Of a stretch of DNA of 64,000 nucleotides, positions 1-8,039 are shown piece by piece. The notes under the pieces were generated by a model that was given only the letters and a program-made list of their open reading frames with translations, ran no database searches and was not told the origin of the DNA. Numbering within the stretch: the first letter of the stretch is position 1; the number at the start of each line of letters is the position of its first letter. Both the position numbers and the translations under genes were made by a program. The DNA is from Alkalimonas mucilaginosa (GTDB lineage Bacteria; Pseudomonadota; Gammaproteobacteria; Enterobacterales; Alteromonadaceae), in contig NZ_JAUGZK010000007.1 of the NCBI RefSeq assembly GCF_036327005.1, positions 128,988 to 192,987 on the forward strand, given 5' to 3'.

Positions 1-1027
1 GCAGCGGCTGGTAGTAATTCTGCCAGGCCTGGTCGCTGAGTGAGAACTGATCCACCAGCTGATAGCCTGCCTCCTGTATTCGTTTGATGCAGCAGGCGAT
101 GTTTCGCATATCCGGGTAGCCTTGCTGCCAGAAATCACGCGCTTCCGGGCTTGGTGTATCCGTTAGCCAGACCAGCTCACTAAGCACCAGATAACCGCCA
201 GGCTTTAAGAATGTCTTCCAATAGCGCAGCGCCTGCACCAGCCCCATGATGTAGGCAGAACCTTCCGACCAAATCGCATCAAAGCTTTGTTTTGCAAAAG
301 GCAGCTCCGTCATGCTGGCGCAAAGGACTGACACCCGTTTGGTGAACCCCAGCACTTCCAGTTGCTGCTGCAAAGCCTCCAGAGCCGTAGGCTCGTTGTC
401 GATTGCGGTGATGCTGGCAGTGCTATGCTCAGCCAACAGGGTGGTGGCGATGCCCTTGCCGCAGCCAATTTCCAGCAGGGTAGCCGGTGGCGGTGTCAGC
501 AGTGCCAGTGCCCGCAGGGTATCTTCTGCACTGCCTGGCGCCCAATACTTTAAGCCCTGGTAGACGGCCATAAAGTCCGCCATGTACTGTTCGTGTTCGT
601 TCATATCGTGTGATAACCATTTTAAGCGCAAGGCTTCTTTTTCAGTGAAGCCCTGCTGTTTCAGCCAGGATAAATGAGCATCCGGTGCTGCTTTATCAAC
701 GGCCTGATGCCAGGCCCGCAGCGTAGAGTGCCCTAACAAGCTAGCCAGCAAATGCCGCGCCTGCTGTTTTTGCGCTATTTCGTGATCCAGTTTCTGCAGG
801 CGGGCCTGCAGCAAACTCTGGTTTAACTTGGCATCGAGACAGGCTTTGCACTCGCTAAGCGATAAGCCACCCGCCTGCAGTTGTTGCAGCAAATACAGTC
901 GCTGCCTGTCTTGCTCGCTATAGAGCCGATAGCCATTGCTTTGGCGTTGCGCGCGCAGCAATCCCTGCTTTTCGTAATACAACAAAGCGGTACGCGATAG
1001 TCCGGCCAGTTCAGATATTCGATACAT
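1..1027 (-). CDS. MerR-family regulator fused to a SAM-dependent methyltransferase (partial)
   Basis: The gene runs off the left edge; 342 residues are visible and the C-terminus is missing. The start (MYRISELAGLSRTALLYYEK) is a typical MerR winged-helix N-terminus, followed by a coiled-coil dimerisation helix to about residue 100. From about residue 180 there is a class I methyltransferase fold, with glycine-rich motif I (LLEIGCGKG) and a second acidic motif (ITAIDNEP). MerR proteins activate or repress promoters by untwisting a long spacer when a ligand binds the C-terminal domain. Here that domain is replaced by an enzyme, so the protein may sense SAM or a methyl-acceptor substrate, or methylate a toxic compound directly (inference). 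The ATG is supported by an upstream MerR-type promoter. Its target, other than itself, is not visible. Confidence 0.85.
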   Translation of the reverse strand, partial: MYRISELAGLSRTALLYYEKQGLLRAQRQSNGYRLYSEQDRQRLYLLQQLQAGGLSLSECKACLDAKLNQSLLQARLQKLDHEIAQKQQARHLLASLLGHSTLRAWHQAVDKAAPDAHLSWLKQQGFTEKEALRLKWLSHDMNEHEQYMADFMAVYQGLKYWAPGSAEDTLRALALLTPPPATLLEIGCGKGIATTLLAEHSTASITAIDNEPTALEALQQQLEVLGFTKRVSVLCASMTELPFAKQSFDAIWSEGSAYIMGLVQALRYWKTFLKPGGYLVLSELVWLTDTPSPEARDFWQQGYPDMRNIACCIKRIQEAGYQLVDQFSLSDQAWQNYYQPL

Positions 1028-1054
1028 CGCCGGTTCCTTTACCAAAGAAATTGC

Positions 1055-1085
1055 AGCATAAACTATAAAGTTATAGACAGGTCAA
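1055..1085 (-). promoter_or_regulatory. MerR-type promoter/operator with 19-bp spacer
   Basis: Reading the minus strand, TTGACC (1080-1085) is separated by 19 bp from TATGCT (1055-1060). The spacer contains a perfect dyad, CTATAA-AG-TTATAG (1063-1076). A 19-bp spacer with a central dyad is the hallmark of MerR-controlled promoters. The gene starts 28 bp further on, so the MerR-methyltransferase most likely autoregulates here. Confidence 0.7.
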
Positions 1086-1210
1086 GCCATGATGTGTGTT
1101 TAGTAGTGCAGCAGCTGGCAATGAACGGCACTACTGACCATAATTTTACAAATTGGTCGGACTAAGTTGTGGCTTGGCCGGGTGAGTTCACACGATTACC
1201 GGAGGAAATC

Positions 1211-1288
1211 ATGAGCGATTATCAAAAAGCACAAACACGGCTGGAGCTAACCACTGGTGACTCGGTGCGGATCCTTGCACCGCGTTAG
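1211..1288 (+). CDS. Possible 25-residue peptide
   Basis: A short open frame starts with ATG, has a strong ribosome-binding site (GGAGGAAATC) directly before it, and ends at TAG 1286-1288. The peptide begins MSDYQKAQTRLE and ends RILAPR. It has no membrane segment or recognisable domain. It lies between the MerR-type promoter and the convergent fic gene and is followed by a small hairpin. It could be a genuine small protein or the surviving start of a gene lost by deletion. No function can be assigned. Confidence 0.3.
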   Translation: MSDYQKAQTRLELTTGDSVRILAPR

Positions 1289-1309
1289 CGTCCGCCCTTC
1301 AGGACGGAC
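1289..1309. terminator. Small hairpin between the peptide ORF and fic
   Basis: GTCCG (1290-1294) pairs with CGGAC (1305-1309), and an alternative CGTCC/GGACG pairing overlaps it. There is no clear T tract on either side, so terminator function is only plausible. It sits 1-2 bases from the fic stop codon. Confidence 0.3.
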
Positions 1310-1310
1310 A

Positions 1311-2855
1311 CTAGCTAAGCCCAAAAACATCCCGGTATTTGCTTTCTATTGCTTGCACCTCACTATCAGATAACGCAGCAAACTCCTTGCTTCTTGCCCG
1401 CTTCGATAGAGTGCCATTGCCTTGCCTTAAGAAGTTCAGTAGCAAGCTCAGACTCTTGTGAGGAAAGTCAAACCGATTATTTATGTATTCCCATACCTCG
1501 TCATATCTGGCAAGATACTGAACTTCTTCAGGAAGTACGGTTTCTACCGTATCTTTTATGCATTCAAATAAGAATACCACTTGATTAGTCATGTCGCCGT
1601 AGCGATAAAGATCAATGGTTTCGTTAGTCACATGAACATTATTGTCTGGAGTTGGGTGCCATTCAATGTAGTTTAAACGCGGTTTTGTAAACTGCTCCAA
1701 CACAGCCTTGTATTCTTGTATTCGTTGTAAAATAACTGACGATACAGGGAAAACTACACCTTTTGGTGTAAATCCATTTTCAGCCAAAACATGATGGATC
1801 AGATAGCGATGAATTCGTCCATTACCATCCTCTAGCGGGTGAATAAATACAAATGAAAAAGCGATTGTTGTAGCCGCTAATACTGGATGAAAACCAGATT
1901 TCTTCATCAACTCATAGGTTTCGAAAAGCGCAGCTAGTAGTTTATCCAGATCTTCCGGCTTTGCTGATATATGCTCTGGTATTGGAATATTTGTTATTCT
2001 GTCATGCTCACCAACAAAGCCTCCAACACAGCGAATTCCTGGTACAATAAATCGACTATCTGGTATGACAACTTGTTGTAATCGCTCAATCTCCTCAACG
2101 GTTAACCTTTGCTGACCTGCTTGACCGATAATTTTCCCCCACCGCTCTATGCGGTTGTGGGGGGGGGCTTCTCCTTCAATCGTGTAAGAAGCCTTTGAAT
2201 CTGACAGCAGCAAAAAAGCAGCAGCTCTTGCTATCAAATCACTATGTACATTGCCAAGATGTTGAGCAGCTGTCTCGTTAAAGCCTTGCTCTATAAAGTG
2301 GATAATTGCATCAGTTTTCCTAATCAAAGGGCAAAAACCACGAACACCCGGCAAGTTATTATTGATTCTTTGGCGCGGAACTTTTGTTGCGGAGCAACCG
2401 AACTGAAGCTTTTCATTTAGCGCGTCAACATAATTACCCGTGGTAACATCATCGATTGGCAGTAATTTTTCAGTAAGCCATTCATAGAAAAACCAAATTC
2501 TCCGACTATAAGAACCCGTAATTTCGCCCTCAATAGAATGCCTTATATCATCTTCTGCTAATGCATTAAATAAGCTTCTGATAACCGCTAAATCGACCCC
2601 TTCATATTTTAATGCGAATACTAATTGTGAAAACCAGTGGGGTTCTGGTTGATAGCGGCTCCCCAATAACTGCCACCTACCTTTACTGCGCTTGGCGCTT
2701 TTAGCCGCAACAATGGCATAGATGCTTTCCGGGGAGGGAACATTGAGTTGATATTCGCATATAAGCCATGAGTATCCTGCCAGCTCTGCGTTAGGCTCAG
2801 GAAATACCTCGCCATCAAAAAATTTTATTTCTTTATCGAATACCATAGTGCTCAC
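1311..2855 (-). CDS. Fic-domain protein (putative AMP-transferase) with N-terminal inhibitory motif
   Basis: 514 residues. The Fic catalytic motif HPLEDGNGRIHR is at about residues 339-350. Fic enzymes transfer AMP or related groups from nucleotides onto protein hydroxyls, using the His as base and the GNGR segment to bind phosphates. SYTIEG at about 223-228 matches the inhibitory (S/T)xxxE(G/N) helix that folds onto the active site, so this looks like a self-inhibited class II Fic. The N-terminal 200 residues and the C-terminal winged-helix-like tail are typical of large chromosomal Fic proteins. The longest frame opens with GTG at 2855, and ATG at 2846 is an alternative; neither has a good ribosome-binding site. 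A nine-C tract lies in codons 230-233, just after the inhibitory motif. The target protein is unknown. Confidence 0.88.
   Translation of the reverse strand: MSTMVFDKEIKFFDGEVFPEPNAELAGYSWLICEYQLNVPSPESIYAIVAAKSAKRSKGRWQLLGSRYQPEPHWFSQLVFALKYEGVDLAVIRSLFNALAEDDIRHSIEGEITGSYSRRIWFFYEWLTEKLLPIDDVTTGNYVDALNEKLQFGCSATKVPRQRINNNLPGVRGFCPLIRKTDAIIHFIEQGFNETAAQHLGNVHSDLIARAAAFLLLSDSKASYTIEGEAPPHNRIERWGKIIGQAGQQRLTVEEIERLQQVVIPDSRFIVPGIRCVGGFVGEHDRITNIPIPEHISAKPEDLDKLLAALFETYELMKKSGFHPVLAATTIAFSFVFIHPLEDGNGRIHRYLIHHVLAENGFTPKGVVFPVSSVILQRIQEYKAVLEQFTKPRLNYIEWHPTPDNNVHVTNETIDLYRYGDMTNQVVFLFECIKDTVETVLPEEVQYLARYDEVWEYINNRFDFPHKSLSLLLNFLRQGNGTLSKRARSKEFAALSDSEVQAIESKYRDVFGLS
2159..2167. repeat. G9/C9 homopolymer inside fic
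   Basis: Nine consecutive G on the plus strand (C on the coding strand) encode Ala-Pro-Pro-His. One extra C gives a stop about 25 codons later; one fewer gives TAG within about four codons of the tract. Either change removes the catalytic motif. Confidence 0.9.
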
Positions 2856-3293
2856 GTGAAAAGCGATTAATGACCATGAAAATTAATTATTTTATCCTAC
2901 ATCACGTGAATATTGATTACAAGGGGGCGGGTAGTCTCAAATTGGTGGCATGAAAAAGTCTTACTGATCATGAAAAACGATTATTATTAATAGGTTCTCG
3001 TAATAAATGGTTATTTGCGGAGTTTTCAAGGTGGAGTGCTATTAAAATTGCGGGTGTATCAAAATAAAACCAGCAAATCGCAAGCTTCCCTGGAGTATTA
3101 GAGCAATTCAGCGGCAGAGGTGAGGGAACTGCCTGTGCGCCGTCGCTGAAGGTGATGGCTTCGCCGTTGTAGACCACTGCACTTTGCTTGAGGGCGGTAT
3201 TGAATGCTAAGAAACGTTTTAATTTTTGTGTAAAACGGAAGTTGTATTTCACATTTACACGAATTCAGTTGGGATGCAAAGGTATTTCAGTCT
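2856..3293. other. Gap between fic and the LysR gene, with a doubtful small ORF
   Basis: AT-rich region of 438 bp. TCACGTGA occurs at 2852-2859 (overlapping the fic GTG) and again at 2902-2909, 50 bp apart, which could be paired sites for a regulator of fic. A 94-codon minus frame (3252 to 2968, GTG start) has no ribosome-binding site, no recognisable domain and an unusual composition. It may be chance or a decayed gene. No promoter is clear enough to call. Confidence 0.4.
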
Positions 3294-4205
3294 TTAAGCC
3301 AACTGCTGATATTGCTGCAAAAAGTCGACAAAAGCGGTGACCCTGGCCGGGCGAAACCTGCCCGGTGGATAGACCGCATAGATACCGCCTTGCGCTAAGC
3401 GCCAGTGGGGCAGCAGCCTGACTAATTGGCCACTGTTGACCAGCTCGCGGGCGCTGTAGTCGGGCAGTATGCCGATGCCGGCTCCGGCCAGCATCAATGC
3501 GGTGATCGTTTGGGTCGAGCTGGTTTTAAAGGGCGCCTGCAAATACTGACTGTGTTGCACCGTCGCACCGCTCTTTGGATCGGTGTGACTAAAGCGCCAC
3601 TGCTGTGGTTGCTGTAATGGCGTAAAGGCAATAAAGCGCAAGTCAGCCAATTCGGCCGGGTGCTGCGGTATGCCGGTTTGTGCCAGATAGGCCGGGGCGG
3701 CCAATAACCACTGCTCAAAACTGCCGAGTTTTCTGGCCTGCTGGCTGGAGTCTTTTAACCAGCCGGCGCGAATGGTTAAATCTATCCCTTCTTTAATCAG
3801 ATCTTTCACCTGATCGCTGCTGCGAAACTCTACCTCCAGCGCCGGGTGCTGCGCCATAAACGCAACCACTGCTGGTGCCAGAATGCGGTTGTTGTAATCT
3901 TCCGGTGCACTGAGCACCAGCCTGCCTTGCAACACCTTGTCGCTGCTTTGCAACTGTTGCAAGGCCTGTTGCAGCTCATCGAGCAGGGGCAGGCAGTCGT
4001 GCAGCAGCTGCTCGCCGGCCTGGGTCAGGCTAAGTTGGCGCGTCGTGCGCCGAAACAACGCCACCCCTAATTGTTGCTCCAGCGCTTTTAACTGCAGGCT
4101 GATCGTGGTTTTGCTGCAGCCAAGCTGCTCGGCTGCCGCGGTAAAGCTCCCGGCCAGGTGAAGCTGCTGCACCAGTTGTAGGCTATTTAAATCGGCGTGA
4201 TCCAT
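3294..4205 (-). CDS. LysR-family transcriptional regulator
   Basis: 303 residues, the normal LysR length. The N-terminal winged helix-turn-helix spans about residues 5-65 (GSFTAAAEQLGCSKTTIS is the recognition region), followed by the two-lobed effector domain. It is divergent from the NmrA-like oxidoreductase, with 120 bp between the starts. Control of that neighbour is the classical arrangement and the best guess. The intergenic region has an AT-rich imperfect dyad near 4213-4230 that could be its site. The effector is unknown. Confidence 0.92.
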   Translation of the reverse strand: MDHADLNSLQLVQQLHLAGSFTAAAEQLGCSKTTISLQLKALEQQLGVALFRRTTRQLSLTQAGEQLLHDCLPLLDELQQALQQLQSSDKVLQGRLVLSAPEDYNNRILAPAVVAFMAQHPALEVEFRSSDQVKDLIKEGIDLTIRAGWLKDSSQQARKLGSFEQWLLAAPAYLAQTGIPQHPAELADLRFIAFTPLQQPQQWRFSHTDPKSGATVQHSQYLQAPFKTSSTQTITALMLAGAGIGILPDYSARELVNSGQLVRLLPHWRLAQGGIYAVYPPGRFRPARVTAFVDFLQQYQQLA

Positions 4206-4325
4206 GCTTATTGTTTTAATTAACCAAACAGTGATTTTAATATTAGGCTATTTTTCTGCGTTAATCGAGTGGGCATACTAGCGGCACACTGAAGGTGAAT
4301 CACAAAGTAACGTTAGGAGCACAGT

Positions 4326-4964
4326 ATGGAATTAGTCATTTTAGGCGCATCAGGCTTTATCGGCTCGGCCATTACGGCAGAGGCATTAAGCCGCGGCCAT
4401 CAGGTAACCGCAGTGGTGAGCCGACCCGAGCGGCTTGAACCCAAAGCGGGCTTAACAGTGGTCGGGTTGGATATAAACGACACCGCAGCCTTAACGGCGT
4501 TATTGCGCGGCAAAGATGTGGTGATCAGCGCCTTTAGCGGCCATGCCCAGCAGGATGTAAAAGGCTACTATGTAAAAGCATTTCAGTCCGTATTTACTGC
4601 CGCAAGCACTGCCAAAGTAGGCCGTTTGCTGGTGGTCGGTGGCGCTGCTACCTTAACCCTGCCCGATGGCAGTCGCCTGCTGGATAGCCCGGATTTCCCG
4701 GCAGAATACCGCGCTACCGCTGAAGGTGCGGCAGAGGTATTGCAGCAATTACGTAGCCAGAGCACCCTGAGCTGGAGCTTTTTATCGCCGGCCGCCGATA
4801 TTTTCCCGGGCGAAAAAACCGGAAGCTTCCGCCTGGGATTGGATGCTTTACTGACCGACAGTCAGGGGCAAAGTCGCATTTCTAATGGCGATTATGCGGT
4901 GGCGATGCTAAATGAAGTGGAGCAGCCACAGCATAGTAACCAACGTTTTTGTGTGGCCTATTAG
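4326..4964 (+). CDS. NAD(P)-binding oxidoreductase, NmrA/SDR-like
   Basis: 212 residues. The N-terminal Rossmann dinucleotide-binding motif GASGFIG is at residues 8-14, followed by RPERL and a short-chain-reductase-like core with GGAATL near the middle. This fits the atypical short-chain dehydrogenase/NmrA-like group (YwnB-like), which bind NAD(P)(H) and act as reductases or redox sensors. The ribosome-binding site TTAGGAG lies well placed before ATG 4326. It is divergent from a LysR gene that probably controls it. The substrate is unknown. Confidence 0.85.
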   Translation: MELVILGASGFIGSAITAEALSRGHQVTAVVSRPERLEPKAGLTVVGLDINDTAALTALLRGKDVVISAFSGHAQQDVKGYYVKAFQSVFTAASTAKVGRLLVVGGAATLTLPDGSRLLDSPDFPAEYRATAEGAAEVLQQLRSQSTLSWSFLSPAADIFPGEKTGSFRLGLDALLTDSQGQSRISNGDYAVAMLNEVEQPQHSNQRFCVAY

Positions 4965-5128
4965 AATTTGGCCAGGTAGAAATTAACCTCCCTCTCGGGT
5001 GCTGAATGGCGACATGAACAACAGCGAGCAACGGCTGGTTGCTGTCAGTCGAAAGGAGGCAAAACAAGCGCCATAGACTCAGAGATTGAGTATATAATGC
5101 TGGTTTTTCCTCCTCAGGTCGTTTTGTT

Positions 5129-6364
5129 GTGACTAGTCTTGAAAAAACAGTGGATTTGCCGCCCTCGCCGATAGCAACACCTTCGCCAATTTCTACGCCT
5201 GCGATAATGGTAGTGCCGGTGGTTGGTGCAGTGAGTGTGGTGCACTTGCTCAACGATCTGATCCAGGCGGTATTGCCAGCCATTTATCCGATGCTAAAAC
5301 AGGATTATGCGCTCAGCTTTACCCAGATTGGCCTGATCACGCTGATTTTTCAGCTGACCGCTTCTGTGCTGCAACCTGCTGTGGGTTTTTACACCGACAA
5401 ACACCCCAAGCCCGCTTTGCTGCCACTTGGCATGGTGTTTACTCTGCTGGGGCTGGCGCTGCTTAGTCTGGCCCAGCGTTATGATATGCTGCTGTTGGCA
5501 TCGGCGATGATAGGGCTGGGCTCCTCAACCTTTCACCCCGAAGCCTCCCGGGTTGCACGGATGGCATCCGGTGGGCGCTATGGTTTGGCGCAGGCGATGT
5601 TTCAGGTAGGGGGCAATGCCGGCTCGGCGCTCGGGCCTTTGCTGGCTGCGATGATCATTATCCCGCGCGGCCAGGGCAGCATCGGCTGGTTTTGCCTGTT
5701 TGCCATTGCCGGCATTATGCTGCTGGCGTGGGTCAGCCGCTGGGTGGTGCAATCCAATGCCAGGCAACGGCTAGGCAATGCCGCGAGAAAGGGCAATGGC
5801 TTAAGCACCCGCCAAACCCGCCAGGCATTGGGGGTACTGGCACTGCTGATTTTCTCCAAATACGTCTATATGACCTGTCTGAGTAATTTCTACACCTTTT
5901 ACCTGATTGAAAAATTTGAAGTATCGGTAGCCGACTCGCAGTTGTTTCTATTTTTGTTTTTGGCCGCCATCGCCGTGGGCACGGTGGCCGGCGGCCCCAT
6001 AGGGGACAGGTTTGGCCGCAAGTGGGTGATCTGGGTATCGATTTTGGGCGCGGCACCGCTGGCGTTAATGCTGCCTTACAGCAGTTTATTAGGCGCGGCG
6101 CTATTAACGGTGCTGATTGGTCTGGTGATGTCGTCGGCTTTTTCGGCCATTATTGTGTTTGCTCAGGAACTGATGCCGGCCAGGGTAGGGATGATTTCCG
6201 GGCTGTTTTACGGTTTGATGTTTGGCATCAGTGGCATAGCCGCGGCCGTACTTGGCATGCTGGCAGATGTCACCAGCATAGGTTTTATTTTCAAGCTCTG
6301 TGCCTGGTTTCCCCTGCTGGGCATACTGGCATTCTGGCTGCCGGATATGCGCCGTACTGTTTAG
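5129..6364 (+). CDS. fsr: Fosmidomycin-resistance type MFS efflux transporter
   Basis: 411 residues with about 12 membrane segments. The first 120 residues (VHLLNDLIQAVLPAIYP, SFTQIGLITLIFQLTAS, LQPAVGFYTDK) closely follow the Fsr branch of the major facilitator superfamily, which exports fosmidomycin and other small compounds with proton antiport. A conserved loop between TM2 and TM3 (YTDKHPKP) and a later RFGRK motif support the fold. The frame opens with GTG 5129; ATG 5206 is an alternative that would remove a Pro/Ser-rich leader of 26 residues. It appears monocistronic. Confidence 0.85.
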   Translation: MTSLEKTVDLPPSPIATPSPISTPAIMVVPVVGAVSVVHLLNDLIQAVLPAIYPMLKQDYALSFTQIGLITLIFQLTASVLQPAVGFYTDKHPKPALLPLGMVFTLLGLALLSLAQRYDMLLLASAMIGLGSSTFHPEASRVARMASGGRYGLAQAMFQVGGNAGSALGPLLAAMIIIPRGQGSIGWFCLFAIAGIMLLAWVSRWVVQSNARQRLGNAARKGNGLSTRQTRQALGVLALLIFSKYVYMTCLSNFYTFYLIEKFEVSVADSQLFLFLFLAAIAVGTVAGGPIGDRFGRKWVIWVSILGAAPLALMLPYSSLLGAALLTVLIGLVMSSAFSAIIVFAQELMPARVGMISGLFYGLMFGISGIAAAVLGMLADVTSIGFIFKLCAWFPLLGILAFWLPDMRRTV

Positions 6365-6457
6365 CCAGGCCAGAACAAAATTATGATCGCTTTTCCCATC
6401 AGAGCGTATTGGTCTATTGGTTTTTAGCACCATCCGAATGTCTAACCAAAAGAAGTC

Positions 6458-7459
6458 ATGCTTATGCGATATGTTCTGTTTGCTGCTGCGGCGGGAGCCG
6501 TGGTAGCGGCTGCTGTTTATGCGGTTACTGTGAGTGGCCGGGCACCGGTCAGTGCCCAGGATTTTGTCAATTTACAACAAGGCGACTCAATTCAGGCGGG
6601 TTTCAGGCGCGCTCACGCCAAGGGGTTTTGCATCAGTGGCGAGTTTCAGGCCTCCGGAGAATTAGCTGCTTACTCCAGTGCCAAAGCATTGCAGCCTGGC
6701 AGCTACCCCTTAATTGGCCGCATTTCAATTGCCGGGAGCAACCCAACGGCACCTGATTTACGCGCGCCTGTGCGCAGCCTGGCCTTAACCATTTTACCTG
6801 ACACAGTGCATCAATGGCGCACGGCGATGAATACACCGCCGGTGATGGCGGTAGCTACGCCGGAAAAGTTTTATCAACAGCTGTTGGCCATTCAAAGCAA
6901 TACCGTGCCGCAGTTTTTTGCTGATCACCCGGAAAGCGCGCATTTTCTACAATGGCGTAGCCACTATCAGCCAACCCAAAGTTATGCCACGGAGCGCTAC
7001 CACAGCATTAATGCTTTTTATCTGGTTGACCGGCAAGGCAAACAGCAAGCAGTGCGTTGGGCGGCCTTACCACTGACGGATGATGCTGGCGTTATTGCGG
7101 ACGAAGAAGCAGCAGATGCATTGCAGCAAGAGTTTTTCAGTCGGCTGCAGCAAGGGCCAGTGCGCTTTGACTTGCAGTTTACCCTGGCAACCGCCAAGGA
7201 TGAACCGGCCGACGCCACCACTCCCTGGCCGGAAAGCAACCCACAGCTCAGTGCCGGTACTATCGTGATTGAGCAAGCCAGTGTGCAGCAAGAAGGCGCC
7301 TGCAATGCGCTTAATTTCGATCCCCTGGTGTTGCCCGCTGGCTTTGCACCATCGGCGGACCCGATTCTACGCGCCCGCGCAGCCGCCTATGCCGAATCGC
7401 ACCGGCGCCGGGCCCGCGAAGTCTTGATGCAGCAGGTTGCCGGAGGTGCCAATGAATAA
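6458..7459 (+). CDS. Catalase-family heme peroxidase (SrpA/YbgS-type), membrane-anchored or exported
   Basis: 333 residues, shorter than monofunctional catalases (about 480). An N-terminal hydrophobic stretch (residues 2-25) is a signal peptide or anchor. The catalytic His lies in RRAHAKGFC (about H53), and the proximal heme-ligand region DPILRARAAAYAESHRRR is near the C-terminus. These match catalase-related peroxidases, which use peroxide to oxidise organic donors in the periplasm. It overlaps the cytochrome b561 gene by 8 bp, so the two are translated together, and the cytochrome may supply electrons (inference). ATG 6458 or 6464 could be the start. Confidence 0.88.
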   Translation: MLMRYVLFAAAAGAVVAAAVYAVTVSGRAPVSAQDFVNLQQGDSIQAGFRRAHAKGFCISGEFQASGELAAYSSAKALQPGSYPLIGRISIAGSNPTAPDLRAPVRSLALTILPDTVHQWRTAMNTPPVMAVATPEKFYQQLLAIQSNTVPQFFADHPESAHFLQWRSHYQPTQSYATERYHSINAFYLVDRQGKQQAVRWAALPLTDDAGVIADEEAADALQQEFFSRLQQGPVRFDLQFTLATAKDEPADATTPWPESNPQLSAGTIVIEQASVQQEGACNALNFDPLVLPAGFAPSADPILRARAAAYAESHRRRAREVLMQQVAGGANE

Positions 7460-7979
7460 GCCGCAGTCTTATCCTCTTGCCATGCGGGTGATGCATTGGC
7501 TGATGGCAGCTCTAGTGCTCTGCCTGTTGTTTGCCGGTTTAACCATGGTCAAGTCACTGGGCCCCTGGCAGCAGCAACTGCTGGCCTGGCACAAAGCCAT
7601 GGGGTTGATTGCCCTACTGGCGATTGTGGTGCGCCTTATCATTCGCCTGCGCTCAGAAAAGCCAACATTACCTGCTAGTGTGCCGAACATGCAGCAACTG
7701 GCAGCGAAGCTCACGCAACTTGGCTTTTATCTGTTGCTCTTTGTGATGCCGCTATCCGGCTATTTAATGCAAAACGCGGCCGGCCGGCCACTGAGCTTGT
7801 TTGGGCTGCCGCTGCCAAGCTTGCTTCATACCGATTTAGCCCTGTACGGCTTGTTCCGCGAAATTCATGGCTGGGCAGCGCTGCTGTTGGTGCTGCTGAT
7901 CGTGGTGCATAGCTGTGCCGCCCTCTATCACGGCTTGATTAAGCGGGATGGGGTGTTTCGCAGTATGGTACGAAAATAG
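7452..7979 (+). CDS. Cytochrome b561-family membrane protein
   Basis: 175 residues with four hydrophobic helices. Paired His residues at MHWLMA, WHKAMG and EIHGWAALLLVLLIVVHS fit the prokaryotic b561/YodB fold with two b hemes. ATG 7452 is chosen because CGGAGG lies six bases before it inside the peroxidase gene. An upstream TTG in the same frame has no such signal. Encoded with a periplasmic catalase-like peroxidase, it probably passes quinol electrons to the periplasm. Confidence 0.88.
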   Translation: MNKPQSYPLAMRVMHWLMAALVLCLLFAGLTMVKSLGPWQQQLLAWHKAMGLIALLAIVVRLIIRLRSEKPTLPASVPNMQQLAAKLTQLGFYLLLFVMPLSGYLMQNAAGRPLSLFGLPLPSLLHTDLALYGLFREIHGWAALLLVLLIVVHSCAALYHGLIKRDGVFRSMVRK

Positions 7980-7991
7980 TTCATAGCGTGC

Positions 7992-8030
7992 GAGAAGGTC
8001 ACTGCACCAAGCGATGCAGTGACTTTTCTC
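7992..8030. terminator. Bidirectional terminator hairpin
   Basis: A perfect 9-bp stem, GTCACTGCA (7998-8006) with TGCAGTGAC (8015-8023) and an 8-nt loop, is flanked by GAGAA and TTCTC that extend the pairing. It lies between convergent genes, with T-rich sequence after the stem on the plus side. Confidence 0.8.
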
Positions 8031-8039
8031 GGAAAAGAG

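Noticed and set aside
2968..3252. A 94-codon minus frame between fic and the LysR gene.
   Set aside because: GTG start without a ribosome-binding site, atypical composition and no recognisable domain; described only as part of the gap.
5027..5043. Small hairpin AGCAAC-ggctg-GTTGCT before the MFS gene.
   Set aside because: Only six pairs and no T tract; too weak to call a terminator or attenuator.
6022..6756. A 244-codon plus-strand frame overlapping the MFS gene end and the peroxidase start.
   Set aside because: It is out of frame with two well-supported genes, and the translation is Cys/Arg/His-rich and domain-free.
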